A stretch of 64,000 nt of DNA from an uncultured Eubacteriales bacterium (GCA_905205195.1 CAJLCS010000001.1:1-64000), one strand, 5' to 3'. Positions 9,759-20,127 are shown, counted from the stretch's first letter. The notes: generated from the letters alone by a model not told the origin. A program made the numbers and translations.

Positions 9759-10406
9759 ATGAAAACGGCAATTTTATTTGATCTGGACGGCACCCTCTTA
9801 AATACGCTGGAGGACCTGACCGACGCCACCAACGCGGTGCTGGCCATGTTCGGCTACCCACCCCGGACGACGGAGGAGGTCCGCCGGTTCGTCGGCAACG
9901 GTGCATGGCACCAGATTCGCATGGCGGTGCCGGAAACGGCGGACGATACGGCGGCGGAGCAGGTGCTGGCGGCCTACAAGCCCTATTACAACAGCCATTG
10001 CACCGCCAAAACCAGGCCCTACGACGGCATTCCGGCGGCGCTGGAGGAGCTGAAGCGGGAATTTGTGCCCGCCATTGTGTCCAACAAGCCAGACCCTACG
10101 GCCAAGGCCCTGTGCGCCCGGTGGTTCCCGGGGATTACCGCCCGGGGCGAGGCGGCGGACTGCCCCCGGAAGCCCGCGCCGGACATGGTGAGAAAAACGC
10201 TGGCGGGTCTGGGCGCGGACCGCTGCATTTACGTCGGCGACAGCGAGGTGGACGTGGCCACGGCGAAAAACGCCGGGGTGCCCTGCCTGTCGGTGCTCTG
10301 GGGGTTCCGAACCCGGCAGGAGCTGGCGCAGGCCGGGGCGACCCGGTTCTGCCCGTCGCCGGAGCAGCTGCCGGACATGCTCCGGGCGCTGGCGTCCACC
10401 CTGTGA
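9759..10406 (+). CDS. HAD-superfamily hydrolase, phosphoglycolate-phosphatase-like
   Basis: Cytosolic phosphatase of the Gph/PGP-like HAD subfamily. The 215 residues carry motif I FDLDGTLLNT, motif II in VSNKPD, a Lys in PRKPAPDMV and motif IV YVGDSEVD. The cap-domain size fits subclass I. It starts one base after the helicase-loader stop, so it is in the same transcript. The substrate cannot be read from sequence; phosphoglycolate is the usual annotation. Confidence 0.85.
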   Translation: MKTAILFDLDGTLLNTLEDLTDATNAVLAMFGYPPRTTEEVRRFVGNGAWHQIRMAVPETADDTAAEQVLAAYKPYYNSHCTAKTRPYDGIPAALEELKREFVPAIVSNKPDPTAKALCARWFPGITARGEAADCPRKPAPDMVRKTLAGLGADRCIYVGDSEVDVATAKNAGVPCLSVLWGFRTRQELAQAGATRFCPSPEQLPDMLRALASTL

Positions 10407-10415
10407 GGCAGCGCC

Positions 10416-11006
10416 ATGGCCAATGAATTTTACGCGCTGCTCAGCCGGATGCGGTATATCACCCGCTGGGGGCTGATGCGAAACACCTTTTCCGAGAACA
10501 TTCAGGAGCACAGCCATCAGGTGGCGGTGCTGGCCCACGCGCTGGCGCTGATCCGCCGGGACATTCTGCATCTGCCCGGGCCGGACCCGGACAAGTGCGC
10601 CACGGCGGCGCTGTACCACGACGCGTCGGAAATTCTCACCGGCGACCTGCCGACGCCCATCAAGTACTACGACCCTGCCATTCAGGACGCCTACAAGCGG
10701 GTGGAGCATCTGGCAGGGGAGAAGCTGCTGGATATGCTGCCTGCGGCGCTGCGGCCCAGCTATGAGCATCTGGTGCTGGAGGACGACCCGGACGTGACGC
10801 CGGTGGTGAAGGCGGCGGACAAGCTGTCGGCCTACCTCAAATGCGTGGAGGAGCAGAAAAGCGGCAACGCGGAGTTCGACTCCGCCGCCCGGCAGACGCT
10901 GGCGGCGCTGCGGGCGCTGGACCGGCCGGAGCTGAACTGGTTTCTGGAGGAGTGCCTGCCTGCTTTTTCCTGCGATCTGGACGAATTGCAGAAGCTGGGG
11001 GATTGA
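10416..11006 (+). CDS. YfbR-type HD-domain 5'-deoxynucleotidase
   Basis: Removes the 5' phosphate from deoxyribonucleoside monophosphates in the characterised E. coli homologue YfbR. The 196 residues begin FYALLSRMRYITRWGLMR, the family hallmark. They carry the HD metal site: His in ENIQEHSHQV, the HD pair in ALYHDASEIL and a distal Asp in VVKAADKLSAY. It is the fourth gene of the primosome operon, and nucleotide-pool control fits the replication neighbours. Its stop overlaps the -35 of the next promoter. Confidence 0.88.
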   Translation: MANEFYALLSRMRYITRWGLMRNTFSENIQEHSHQVAVLAHALALIRRDILHLPGPDPDKCATAALYHDASEILTGDLPTPIKYYDPAIQDAYKRVEHLAGEKLLDMLPAALRPSYEHLVLEDDPDVTPVVKAADKLSAYLKCVEEQKSGNAEFDSAARQTLAALRALDRPELNWFLEECLPAFSCDLDELQKLGD

Positions 11007-11030
11007 CATTTCCTTCCGCTTGTGTAAAAT
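11003..11030 (+). promoter_or_regulatory. Promoter of the GH29-like gene
   Basis: TTGACA at 11003-11008, a 16-bp spacer and TAAAAT at 11025-11030. The -35 overlaps the stop codon of the yfbR-like gene. Confidence 0.8.
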
Positions 11031-11066
11031 GGTGGTATCCATACAAGAATTCGGGAGGTTACCGCC

Positions 11067-11993
11067 ATGAATCAGGCACAGGACCGCATCTACGCGCGGC
11101 GCTTCGGCGTCTTCAATCACTTCCTTTACAGCTGCTGCTGCCGGTTGGACCGGCCGACGCAAGTGGAAAACAGCAAAATCTGGAACGATCTGGTGGACGG
11201 CTTCGACGTGGAGCGGGTGGCGAAAGACCTGCACGATGTGGGAGCGGGCTACTACTGCATCACGCTGATGCAGGGCCGGAAATATCTGCTGGCCCCCAAC
11301 GCAGCCTACGACGCCATCGTCGGTGCCGAACCCGGGGTGCTCTGCGCCCGGCGGGATCTGGTGGCCGATCTGGCCCGGGCGCTGGCGGCCTACGACATCG
11401 ACCTTTATCTCTATTTCACCGGCGACGGTCCCTACAAGGACGCGGACGCTAACGAAAAGTTCGGCTTTCCGGAAAATCAGAAGAACGTCCCCCTGTCCTT
11501 CAGCGAAAAATGGGCGTCGGTGCTGCGGGAGTACGCCGTCCGCTACGGCGACCGGGTTAAGGGCTGGTGGATCGACGGCTGCTACGACTTTTTCGGCTAC
11601 GATCAGGAAAAGCTGCGCCCCTATTACCGGGCCATCAAGGAGGGCAACCCCAACGCCATGTCTGCCATGAACAACGGCGTCAAAGAGGACGGGCTGCACA
11701 AGTGGTTCGAGGGGGACGAGCTGACCTGCGGCGAATGCAACGATTTCACGGTCATCCCCCCGTCCCGGGACATTGAAGGCGCCCAGGCTCATATTCTGGC
11801 GCCGCTGGGTCTGTCGCCGGACGGCAGCGTCTGGGGCCACTGGAATCAGCCCGGCTGCCAGATTCCCGGCCGGGAGCTGGCGGCGTACGCCCACCGGCTC
11901 CACGATGCCGGCGGCGTGCTGACGGTGGACATCCGGATCAACCCGGATTCCACCTTTGACCCGGCCCAGCTGGAGGCCCTGAGCATGATTTGA
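11067..11993 (+). CDS. GH29-like (alpha-L-fucosidase-like) protein
   Basis: The 308 residues resemble the catalytic barrel of GH29 enzymes without the C-terminal beta domain. Matching segments are the helix around FDVERVAKDLHDVGAGYYCIT, the sheet YDIDLYLYFTGDGPY, the stretch GWWIDGCYDFFGY, whose Asp lies where GH29 has its nucleophile, and the end DAGGVLTVDI. No signal peptide is present, so it should act in the cytosol. Start ATG 11067 has GGGAGG eight bases upstream, and the gene has its own promoter and terminator. Activity on fucosides is not assured; many short homologues are uncharacterised. Confidence 0.6.
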   Translation: MNQAQDRIYARRFGVFNHFLYSCCCRLDRPTQVENSKIWNDLVDGFDVERVAKDLHDVGAGYYCITLMQGRKYLLAPNAAYDAIVGAEPGVLCARRDLVADLARALAAYDIDLYLYFTGDGPYKDADANEKFGFPENQKNVPLSFSEKWASVLREYAVRYGDRVKGWWIDGCYDFFGYDQEKLRPYYRAIKEGNPNAMSAMNNGVKEDGLHKWFEGDELTCGECNDFTVIPPSRDIEGAQAHILAPLGLSPDGSVWGHWNQPGCQIPGRELAAYAHRLHDAGGVLTVDIRINPDSTFDPAQLEALSMI

Positions 11994-11998
11994 ATGAT

Positions 11999-12036
11999 CC
12001 CGCCGGTTCGGAGGCTCCGAACCGGCGGGATTTTCT
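11999..12036 (+). terminator. Terminator after the GH29-like gene
   Basis: A 14-bp inverted repeat (11999-12012 with 12016-12029) closed by a very short loop and followed by ATTTTCTGTTT. Confidence 0.85.
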
Positions 12037-12228
12037 GTTTGGTGGGGAAAAGGGGCGAAAAGGCCCCAAATTTTGAGCAATATGTACAAAATTCGCGGGT
12101 ATTTTTGCAGTCTGATCTTAAAAATGACGTATAAATGTTAAAATATTGCGTGTGGCTTCCGACAGGATTTACTATCATAATGCCAACGTCACCAAGCGTG
12201 ACAAAAAATTTGAAAGGAAGTTACACCT

Positions 12229-12694
12229 ATGAAGAAGATCAAAGCGCTTGCTCTGCTGCTGGCCGTGGTCATGGTCATCGGCCTGATGTTGCCGGTTTTC
12301 CTGGCGGCCATCAACTGCGAAACCACCGTCTTCCGGGGCGGCTTCCGGACCGTCGGCCAGCTGCCCGGCATTATGCCCACCATCGCCGTCTATCTGATTC
12401 TGTCCTTCTTCTTCCGCAAGGACGCCATGGACGTGCTGAACGTTCTGTTTGCACAAATCGGTCTCGGACCGTTTCATCGGCACCTGGTCCGATTTCCTGA
12501 TGCCCTATCTGTGTCTGGCCAACACCGGCCACGAGACCGTCATGGTCCGGCTGTTCCAGAATACCGGCGGCTCTGCCAGCCAGATGCTGCAGCTGCGGAT
12601 TGCGCTGTTTTCCGTGCTGCCGCCCATTCTGGTGTTCGCCATCTTCCAGAAGTACATCAGCAACAACAACGCCAACGCAGGCGTCAAGGGCTAA
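12229..12694 (+). pseudogene. Broken sugar ABC transporter permease remnant
   Basis: From ATG 12229 (AAAGGAAG upstream) a frame runs to about 12450 and encodes two hydrophobic stretches (ALALLLAVVMVIGLMLPVF; GIMPTIAVYLILSFFF). From about 12465 the recognisable sequence moves to another frame. There FIGTWSDFLMPYLCLANTG through FAIFQKYISNNNANAGVKG matches the C-terminal membrane segment and tail of MalG/LplC-type carbohydrate permeases. The EAA loop that should precede this segment is absent, so sequence was lost as well as the frame. The piece ends at a good terminator. An intact small two-TM protein in the first frame cannot be excluded. Confidence 0.6.
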
Positions 12695-12703
12695 ACGCAC
12701 AGG

Positions 12704-12740
12704 CCCCCTCCGGTTTTTCCTCCCGGAGGGGGTATTTTTC
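12704..12740. terminator. Bidirectional terminator between permease remnant and GDPD gene
   Basis: A 10-bp GC-rich inverted repeat (12704-12713 with 12723-12732) is followed by TATTTTT on the plus strand. The loop is T-rich. It serves the plus-strand remnant and possibly the convergent GDPD gene. Confidence 0.75.
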
Positions 12741-12742
12741 GG

Positions 12743-13468
12743 TTAGACGGCGCTATGACCGGCCCGCCAGCGCTCTCCCAGCCCGATATCGTTGAGCAGG
12801 ACGCCGTCGGCCCCCAGCGCGGACAGCCGGTCCAGAGAGGTCATGCTGCCGTTCATGCCGGTGTCCGGCTGACTGGCCATAATCCACACCTCCGTCCCGG
12901 GGCAGGCGGCCCGGACGTCCGCAGGCGTGATTCGGTCCAGCCAGTGCTCCCACAGCCGCAGAATCCCGGCGCCGCTCATGGCGTAGGCCCGGGCGATTTC
13001 CAGCTGCTCGTCCCGATTGCCGTCGCCTTCCATAAATGCCAGAATCCGTTCCGGCAGGAAGGCGGACCGGGCGTTTTCGGCAAGCTGCCCGGTGGTGACG
13101 CCGCAGAGAAACGGCGTTTCGGCGCATGCCAGCCGGGAGAAGAAGGCACGGTCCGCGTCGGGCAGGTAAAGATGCAGCAGAATGGGGCACCGGCCCCGGT
13201 AGGCGGACAGGTCCTCCAGCGTCAGCAGCGTTTTCCCGGCGGAGCGGAGCAGGTCCTGCATCTGCGGCAGCGTCAGCGAGTCAACGGGCCGGTCCACACC
13301 GGCCATCCGGGTCAGGTCCGGGTCGTGAAAGATGACGTACCGGCCGTCGGCGGTCTGCCGGACGTCGCATTCCACGGCGTCGGCCCCCCGGCGGGCGCCG
13401 CATTCCAGACTTTCCAGCGTATTTTCGGGCGCTTCCAGCGAGGCGCCACGGTGGGCAATGAGTTTCAT
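12743..13468 (-). CDS. Glycerophosphodiester phosphodiesterase
   Basis: Hydrolyses glycerophosphodiesters to glycerol 3-phosphate and an alcohol. The protein is 241 residues if started at the ATG ending at 13468, preceded by AAGGAGG. Longer in-frame starts overlap the promoter. It shows the GDPD signature LIAHRGASLEAPENTLES (catalytic His), AVECDVRQTADGRYVIFHDPDLTR (metal-binding Glu and Asp, second catalytic His), and a late GADGVLLNDIG in place of the usual Asp/Asn-Pro end. No signal peptide, so cytosolic. Confidence 0.9.
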   Translation of the reverse strand: MKLIAHRGASLEAPENTLESLECGARRGADAVECDVRQTADGRYVIFHDPDLTRMAGVDRPVDSLTLPQMQDLLRSAGKTLLTLEDLSAYRGRCPILLHLYLPDADRAFFSRLACAETPFLCGVTTGQLAENARSAFLPERILAFMEGDGNRDEQLEIARAYAMSGAGILRLWEHWLDRITPADVRAACPGTEVWIMASQPDTGMNGSMTSLDRLSALGADGVLLNDIGLGERWRAGHSAV

Positions 13469-13490
13469 ACTGCGGCCTCCTTTTTTGCTC

Positions 13491-13519
13491 AGTATAGCGG
13501 ACGGGGGGACGCATGTCAA
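13491..13519 (-). promoter_or_regulatory. Promoter of the GDPD gene
   Basis: Read on the minus strand: TTGACA (13519-13514), a 17-bp spacer and TATACT (13496-13491). A near-perfect vegetative promoter, back to back with the SDR promoter. Confidence 0.88.
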
Positions 13520-13527
13520 GAGAGCGC

Positions 13528-13556
13528 TTGCCGTTTTCGGCCTTTTGTGCTATGCT
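13528..13556 (+). promoter_or_regulatory. Promoter of the SDR gene
   Basis: TTGCCG at 13528-13533, a 17-bp spacer and TATGCT at 13551-13556, with an extended -10 TGC. Confidence 0.7.
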
Positions 13557-13586
13557 ATAAGCAGGAAACGGAAAGGATGACCAAAA

Positions 13587-14387
13587 ATGTCTGTGATTGC
13601 CATTGTAACCGGCGGCAGCAGCGGCATCGGCCGGGAAACGGCGCTGGCGCTGGCTGCCAAGGGGTGTACCGTCTATGAATTTTCCCGGCACGACGCCGCC
13701 GTCCCCGGGGTGACCCATGTGGACTGCGACGTGTCGGACGAGGCCCGGTTTGCCGCCGCCGTGGCGGAAGTGAAGGCGGCCGAGGGGCGGATTGACGTGC
13801 TGGTAAACAACGCGGGCTTCGGCATTTCCGGCGCGGCGGAGTTTACGAGCAACGAGGACGCCAAGCGGTTGCTGGATGTGAACCTGTTCGGCGTGGTCAA
13901 CGGCTGTAAGGCGGTGATTCCCGTCATGCGGCAGCAGGGCGGGGGACGGATCGTGAATCTGAGCAGCGTGGCCGCCCCGGCGCCGATTCCGTTTCAGGCG
14001 TGGTACTCCGTCAGCAAGGCGGCCGTGAGCACCTACACCGCCGCCGTCCAGAACGAGGTGCGGCCCTTCGGCATCAGCATGGTGGCCGTCATGCCCGGCG
14101 ATATCCGCACCGGCTTCACCGCCGCCCGGAAGAAATGCCCGGTGGGAGACGACGTCTACAGCGGCCGGATCGCTCGGAGCGTGGCCGTTATGGAGCATGA
14201 CGAGCAGACCGGCATGGATCCGGCCAAGGCGGGGCGCTATATCGCGTCGCTGGCCCTGCGCCGCCGGGTCAAGCCGGAGTACGCCATCGGAGTTACCTAC
14301 AAATTCCTCTCCCTTGTGGCCAAATACCTGCCCAGCCGCCCGAAAATCCGCCTGATCGGCGCACTTTACGGCGGAAAATCCAAATAA
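13587..14387 (+). CDS. SDR-family oxidoreductase
   Basis: Classical short-chain dehydrogenase/reductase of 266 residues. It has the NAD(P)-binding TGGSSGIGRE, the NNAG motif (VLVNNAGFGISG), the catalytic Ser in NLSSVAAP and YxxxK in WYSVSKAA. An Arg/His after the second strand (FSRHD) is compatible with NADP preference. ATG 13587 follows GGAAAGGATG. It is a single-gene unit convergent with a cupin gene across a shared hairpin. The substrate is unknown. Confidence 0.88.
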   Translation: MSVIAIVTGGSSGIGRETALALAAKGCTVYEFSRHDAAVPGVTHVDCDVSDEARFAAAVAEVKAAEGRIDVLVNNAGFGISGAAEFTSNEDAKRLLDVNLFGVVNGCKAVIPVMRQQGGGRIVNLSSVAAPAPIPFQAWYSVSKAAVSTYTAAVQNEVRPFGISMVAVMPGDIRTGFTAARKKCPVGDDVYSGRIARSVAVMEHDEQTGMDPAKAGRYIASLALRRRVKPEYAIGVTYKFLSLVAKYLPSRPKIRLIGALYGGKSK

Positions 14388-14391
14388 AACG

Positions 14392-14432
14392 CCGTCCCCG
14401 CTGCATCAGTTTTGCAGCGGGGACGGTATTTT
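14392..14432. terminator. Terminator shared by SDR and cupin genes
   Basis: A 14-bp inverted repeat (14392-14405 with 14413-14426) is followed by TATTTTT on the plus strand. It lies between convergent genes. Confidence 0.85.
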
Positions 14433-14441
14433 TGCGGTACC

Positions 14442-14765
14442 TTAGAACATGACGACCAGCAGCATCTTGAACCGGGCCTTGCCGTACACCGCATGGGGGT
14501 GGCCGGCGGGCATGACGATGGAGTCGCCTTCGTGAAGCTCGTAGGCCACGCCGTCGATGGTGACCTGGCCTACGCCGTCCAGGCAGGTGACAAAGGCATC
14601 GCCGCCAGACTTATGGCTGCTGATTTCTTCGCCCTGATCGAAGGAGAACAGGGTGACGCTGACGGCGTCGTTCTGGGCCAGCGTCCGGCTGACCACCTGA
14701 CCCTCCTGATAGGCAATCTGGTCCTTCAGCTTCAGGACCTCGGCTTTGGAAATGTTCTTCATCAT
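14442..14765 (-). CDS. Small cupin-domain protein
   Basis: The 107 residues form a single cupin barrel. Motif 1 is GEEISSHKSGGDAFVTCLDG and motif 2 is LHEGDSIVMPAGHPHAV. The metal-site His/Glu pattern is only partly kept: Ser-His in motif 1, and PxGxPH with its His in motif 2. The start has two adjacent ATGs, with GGGAGG nine bases before the first. Small cupins of this kind occur as stress or sugar-binding proteins; the function here is unknown. Confidence 0.82.
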   Translation of the reverse strand: MMKNISKAEVLKLKDQIAYQEGQVVSRTLAQNDAVSVTLFSFDQGEEISSHKSGGDAFVTCLDGVGQVTIDGVAYELHEGDSIVMPAGHPHAVYGKARFKMLLVVMF

Positions 14766-14820
14766 TGATGGGTTCCTCCCTAAGGCAGTTTTTCACTCTG
14801 ATGATCAGGATACCCCATTT

Positions 14821-14850
14821 TTGATAGCTTATCAGTTGGAATTCCAACAA
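14821..14850 (-). promoter_or_regulatory. Candidate cupin promoter with embedded palindrome
   Basis: On the minus strand TTGTTG (14850-14845), an 18-bp spacer and TATCAA (14826-14821). The perfect 12-bp palindrome TTGGAATTCCAA (14836-14847) overlaps the -35 edge and the spacer, as a repressor operator would. The -10 is poor, so confidence is moderate. Confidence 0.4.
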
Positions 14851-14917
14851 AGATGCGCTTTTTGACGCGCTTGGCGCTCCCTCCGAGAGCGCTATCGCCG
14901 CAGGCAACTGAGAGGGC

Positions 14918-16831
<1,914 letters not shown>

Positions 16832-16871
16832 GATAGGACCTCCCTCTCATAGCTTGCTTTTCGATTACAGT

Positions 16872-16900
16872 ATCATAGCATATTTTCTGCCGGGCTGCAA
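16872..16900 (-). promoter_or_regulatory. Promoter of ftsH
   Basis: Minus strand: TTGCAG (16900-16895), a 17-bp spacer and TATGAT (16877-16872) with an extended TGC. Confidence 0.82.
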
Positions 16901-16961
16901 TGAAGGATACGGGGATTTTCGGTAAATTTTCTGTTAATTCCGGCGGCGGGAAAAATACCAG

Positions 16962-16990
16962 TTGTGGCGGGCCGGAAAATCTGATATAAT
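16962..16990 (+). promoter_or_regulatory. Promoter of the RlmB-like gene
   Basis: TTGTGG at 16962-16967, a 17-bp spacer and TATAAT at 16985-16990. Divergent from the ftsH promoter. Confidence 0.82.
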
Positions 16991-17041
16991 GACAGTGTCT
17001 GTAGAAAAAACGGACAGGACAAGGGATGGAGATGAAATTCG

Positions 17042-17857
17042 ATGAGGGAAAACCGCCCGAACGATCAAAGAAAACGGCGGCCGGCTCCGGCACCGGCGCC
17101 TGAAGAAAATGAAGGCCAGCTGGAGGGCCGCAATGCCCTGGCCGAAGCGCTGAAAAGCGGCCGCACCATCGACAAGGTGCTCATTGCCTCCGGCGAAATC
17201 GACCGGGGCTTGCAGCGCCTGGCGGCGGAGGCCAAGGAGGCCGGCGCCGTGGTGGTGCCGGTGGACCGGCGCAAGCTGGATGCCATGAGCCTGACCCATG
17301 CCCATCAGGGCGTGATTACGCTGGCGGCGGCCCACGCCTACAGCACCGTGGACGAAATGCTGGAGCTGGCCGCTTCCCGGGGGGAAGCGCCGCTGCTGGT
17401 GGTCTGCGACGAGCTGACCGACCCCCACAATCTGGGCGCCATTCTGCGCAGCGCCGAGTGCGCCGGTGCCCACGGCGTCATTATTCCCAAGCGGCGCAGC
17501 GTGGGGCTGACGGCCGTGGTGGCCAAGGCCTCCGCCGGTGCGGTGGAATATATGAAGGTGGCCCGGGTGACCAACGTGACGGCCACGCTGCAGGAATTGA
17601 AGGACAAGGGCGTCTGGGTGTTCGGCACGGCGGCGGAAGGGTCGATTCCCATGTACCGGGCGGATCTCACCGGTCCGGCGGCCATCGTCATCGGCTCCGA
17701 GGGCGACGGCATGAGCCAGCTGGTGCGGAAAACCTGCGACGTCACCGTCCATATTCCGATGAGGGGGAAGATTTCTTCCCTGAATGCGTCGGCGGCAGCC
17801 ACGGTGCTGCTGTATGAGGCGGTGCGCCAGCGTCTGACGGCGGAGGGCGGCCAATGA
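17042..17857 (+). CDS. rlmB: 23S rRNA 2'-O-methyltransferase (RlmB/SpoU family)
   Basis: Predicted SAM-dependent ribose methyltransferase of the SPOUT class; RlmB methylates G2251 of 23S rRNA in E. coli. The 271 residues begin with a basic, Pro-rich leader. Then come a substrate-binding domain (EGRNALAEALKSGRTIDKVLIA) and the SPOUT motifs NLGAILRSAECAGAHGVII, IVIGSEGDGM and IPMRGKISSLNASAAA. GGATGGAG lies upstream of ATG 17042. The stop overlaps the next gene by four bases. A tRNA target of the TrmH type is the alternative. Confidence 0.88.
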   Translation: MRENRPNDQRKRRPAPAPAPEENEGQLEGRNALAEALKSGRTIDKVLIASGEIDRGLQRLAAEAKEAGAVVVPVDRRKLDAMSLTHAHQGVITLAAAHAYSTVDEMLELAASRGEAPLLVVCDELTDPHNLGAILRSAECAGAHGVIIPKRRSVGLTAVVAKASAGAVEYMKVARVTNVTATLQELKDKGVWVFGTAAEGSIPMYRADLTGPAAIVIGSEGDGMSQLVRKTCDVTVHIPMRGKISSLNASAAATVLLYEAVRQRLTAEGGQ

Positions 17858-19956
17858 GAAAGAAAAAGAATCAGGCCCCGATTCCGGAGACCCCGGCTGC
17901 GCCGGTGACGCCGGAACCGGAGGAATTTACGCTGGAGGACATCCTCCGGGAATTCGGCGGCGGCACGGCGGTGGCCGCGCCCCCTGCGGAAGAGGAAAAG
18001 GAAGCACCGGCCGCGGAGGAAACGGCGGCCGCGGCGGAGGAAACCGTGACGGAAGCGCCTGCGGAGGAACCTGCGCCGGAGGAAACGCCGGCCGAACCGC
18101 CCGTTTCCGAGGATACGGTGCGGCTGGACAATCTGGCGCAGGCCCACGCTCAGCCCCAGCCGGAGAAAACGCCCCAGGCCGGGGAACCGGCGGCGGAGGA
18201 GGAAGAAAAGCCCGATCCCTTCACCGCCCAGTGGGAGCCGGAGTACGATCAGCCCATGGGCGAGTATGTGCCGCCGGAGCCGATCCGCTTCCGGCCCCGC
18301 AGCCGCCTGTCCGAGCTGAAGCATCAGCTGGTGGAGGGTCCGGAAAAGCGGTACTATGCCCTCACCGAGCAGGGAACCGGGCGGCTTCAGCTGCTGATTT
18401 TCCTGAATTTCCTGCTGGTGCTGCTGGCTGTCGGCTCGACGGTGCTCTACGGCTTCGGCATGGTGGCGCCCAACCGGCAGAAGCTGCTGATTTTCGTGCA
18501 GGTGCTGGTGATGCTGCTGTCCGGTCTGGTGGGCAGCTACCGGCTCATCGGTGGCGCGGCGGATCTGGTGCTGCGGCGCAAGTTCACACTGGATACGCTG
18601 ATGCTGATCACCTTCGCGGTGTGCTGCGCCGACGGCGTGGTGTGCCTGCTGCGGCAGAAAATGCCCTGCTGCGCGGCGTTCAGCCTGGAAATGCTCATGT
18701 GCCAGTGGGGCACCTATCACCGCCGGGTGACGGAAATCGGCCAGATGGATACCCTCCGCAAGGCCACCCGGCTGGACGGCATTGTGAAAATGCCGGACTA
18801 TTATGAAGGAAAAAGCGCCTTCCTGCGCCGGGAGGGGCAGGTGGACGAATTTATGAACCACTATCGGGACGGCTCCCGGCAGGAGAAAACCCTGCGGATG
18901 TATGCTTTGATCGCCCTGCTGGCGGCGACGGCCATCGGCGTCACCGCCGGGGTTCTCCACGGGGTGGAGTTGGGCATCCGGGCGGCGGCGGCTGCGCTGC
19001 TGGCGGGGGTCCCGGCCTCCATGTTCATCACGCTGACCCGCCCGGCGGCGGTGCTGGAGCATCGGCTCCACCGGCTGGGCACGGTGCTGTGCGGCTGGAA
19101 TGCCGTCCGGGAGCTGAGCGGCCCGGCGGTGTACCCGGTGACGGATGAGGACCTGTTCCCCGCCGGGGAAATGAAGATGAACGGCGTGAAATTCTACGGC
19201 CAACGGGATCCCGACGAGGTGGTGGCCTACGCGGCGGCGCTGATCGGCGGCTGCGGCGGTGCGCTGGCGCCACTGTTTACCCAGCTGCTGGACAGCCGCA
19301 ACGGCCGCCATTATGACCCGGAAAACCTGCGTTATTACGACAGCGGCGGCATCGGCGGCGAGGTCTGCGGCGAGCCGGTGCTGGTGGGTGCCCAGTCCTT
19401 CCTGTACGACATGGGCGTGGAAATGCCGGAGGGCACCAAGGTCAATCAGGCGGTGTATGTGGCGGTGGACGGCCAGCTGTGCGGCGTGTTCGCCATCAGC
19501 TACGGCAAGACCCGGTCCGCCGCGGCGGGCCTGACCACGCTGTGCGCCTACCGGGGCCTGAATCCGCTGCTGCTGGCGGGGGATTTCATGCTCAGCGAGA
19601 GCTTCCTGACCGGGAAATTCGGCGTCAATGCCCGCCGGATCCTGTTCCCGTCCTACGAGCAGCGGGTGGCGCTGGCCCGGACCGTGCCGCCGGAGGACCT
19701 GCCGGCGCTGGCGCTGGTTACAGAGGAGGGGCTGGCTTCGTCGGCTTACGCAGTCACCGGTGCCCGGGCGCTGCGGAAGGCGGCATCCGCCGGAACGGCG
19801 GTACATCTGGCAGGCGGCATTCTGGGTCTGGCCATGATGCTGGTTCTGGCGGTTTTCGGCGCGGAGCAGCTGCTGACGCCGGTGAATCTGCTGCTGTACG
19901 AGCTGCTGTGGATGATTCCCGGGCTGCTGATCAGCCAGTGGACCCGCAGCGTCTGA
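17854..19956 (+). CDS. Degenerate P1B-type ATPase-like membrane protein
   Basis: A 700-residue protein translationally coupled to rlmB. Residues 1-150 are cytosolic and rich in Pro, Ala and Glu. The rest follows the topology of heavy-metal P-type ATPases: four membrane segments (about 180-300), two more (about 350-400), a soluble region and two at the C-terminus. Local similarity is clear in the ATP-binding domain (SGGIGGEVCGEPVLVGAQ; VYVAVDGQLCGVFAI), but every catalytic motif is altered. The CPC of helix 6 reads GVP (385-387). The phosphorylation motif DKTGT is replaced by a segment near TDEDLFP (430-436). TGD reads AGD (575-577). GDGxNDxP reads around TEEGLASSA (623-631). It should not pump ions by the normal cycle; a sensory or scaffold role is conjecture. 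Confidence 0.65.
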   Translation: MRKKKNQAPIPETPAAPVTPEPEEFTLEDILREFGGGTAVAAPPAEEEKEAPAAEETAAAAEETVTEAPAEEPAPEETPAEPPVSEDTVRLDNLAQAHAQPQPEKTPQAGEPAAEEEEKPDPFTAQWEPEYDQPMGEYVPPEPIRFRPRSRLSELKHQLVEGPEKRYYALTEQGTGRLQLLIFLNFLLVLLAVGSTVLYGFGMVAPNRQKLLIFVQVLVMLLSGLVGSYRLIGGAADLVLRRKFTLDTLMLITFAVCCADGVVCLLRQKMPCCAAFSLEMLMCQWGTYHRRVTEIGQMDTLRKATRLDGIVKMPDYYEGKSAFLRREGQVDEFMNHYRDGSRQEKTLRMYALIALLAATAIGVTAGVLHGVELGIRAAAAALLAGVPASMFITLTRPAAVLEHRLHRLGTVLCGWNAVRELSGPAVYPVTDEDLFPAGEMKMNGVKFYGQRDPDEVVAYAAALIGGCGGALAPLFTQLLDSRNGRHYDPENLRYYDSGGIGGEVCGEPVLVGAQSFLYDMGVEMPEGTKVNQAVYVAVDGQLCGVFAISYGKTRSAAAGLTTLCAYRGLNPLLLAGDFMLSESFLTGKFGVNARRILFPSYEQRVALARTVPPEDLPALALVTEEGLASSAYAVTGARALRKAASAGTAVHLAGGILGLAMMLVLAVFGAEQLLTPVNLLLYELLWMIPGLLISQWTRSV

Positions 19957-19972
19957 AATTTTCCATAAGAAG

Positions 19973-20012
19973 GGGCCTGCGGCCGGAGCGATCCGTGCCG
20001 CAGGCCCTTTTT
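19973..20012 (+). terminator. Terminator after the P-ATPase-like gene
   Basis: An 11-bp inverted repeat (19973-19983 with 19997-20007) followed by TTTTTG. Confidence 0.88.
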
Positions 20013-20098
20013 GTCGGTCCCATTCCGACTGCGTCCGCGCGAAAAAGACAGATGTTTATCTGAAAACAAGGATTTTTGCAAAATGACGAAAATGCCTA

Positions 20099-20127
20099 TT
20101 GAAATTCGCATCTCTTTCGTTTATAAT
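20099..20127 (+). promoter_or_regulatory. Promoter of the EF-G-like gene
   Basis: TTGAAA at 20099-20104, a 17-bp spacer and TATAAT at 20122-20127. The leader then holds a small hairpin (GGAGG 20161-20165 with CCTCC 20171-20175) just before the true ribosome binding site at about 20180. Confidence 0.88.

Noticed and set aside
14850..14917. Terminator for ftsH
   Set aside because: Minus-strand GCGCTC/GAGCGC and GCGC repeats occur, but no stable single stem with a following T run could be drawn with confidence.
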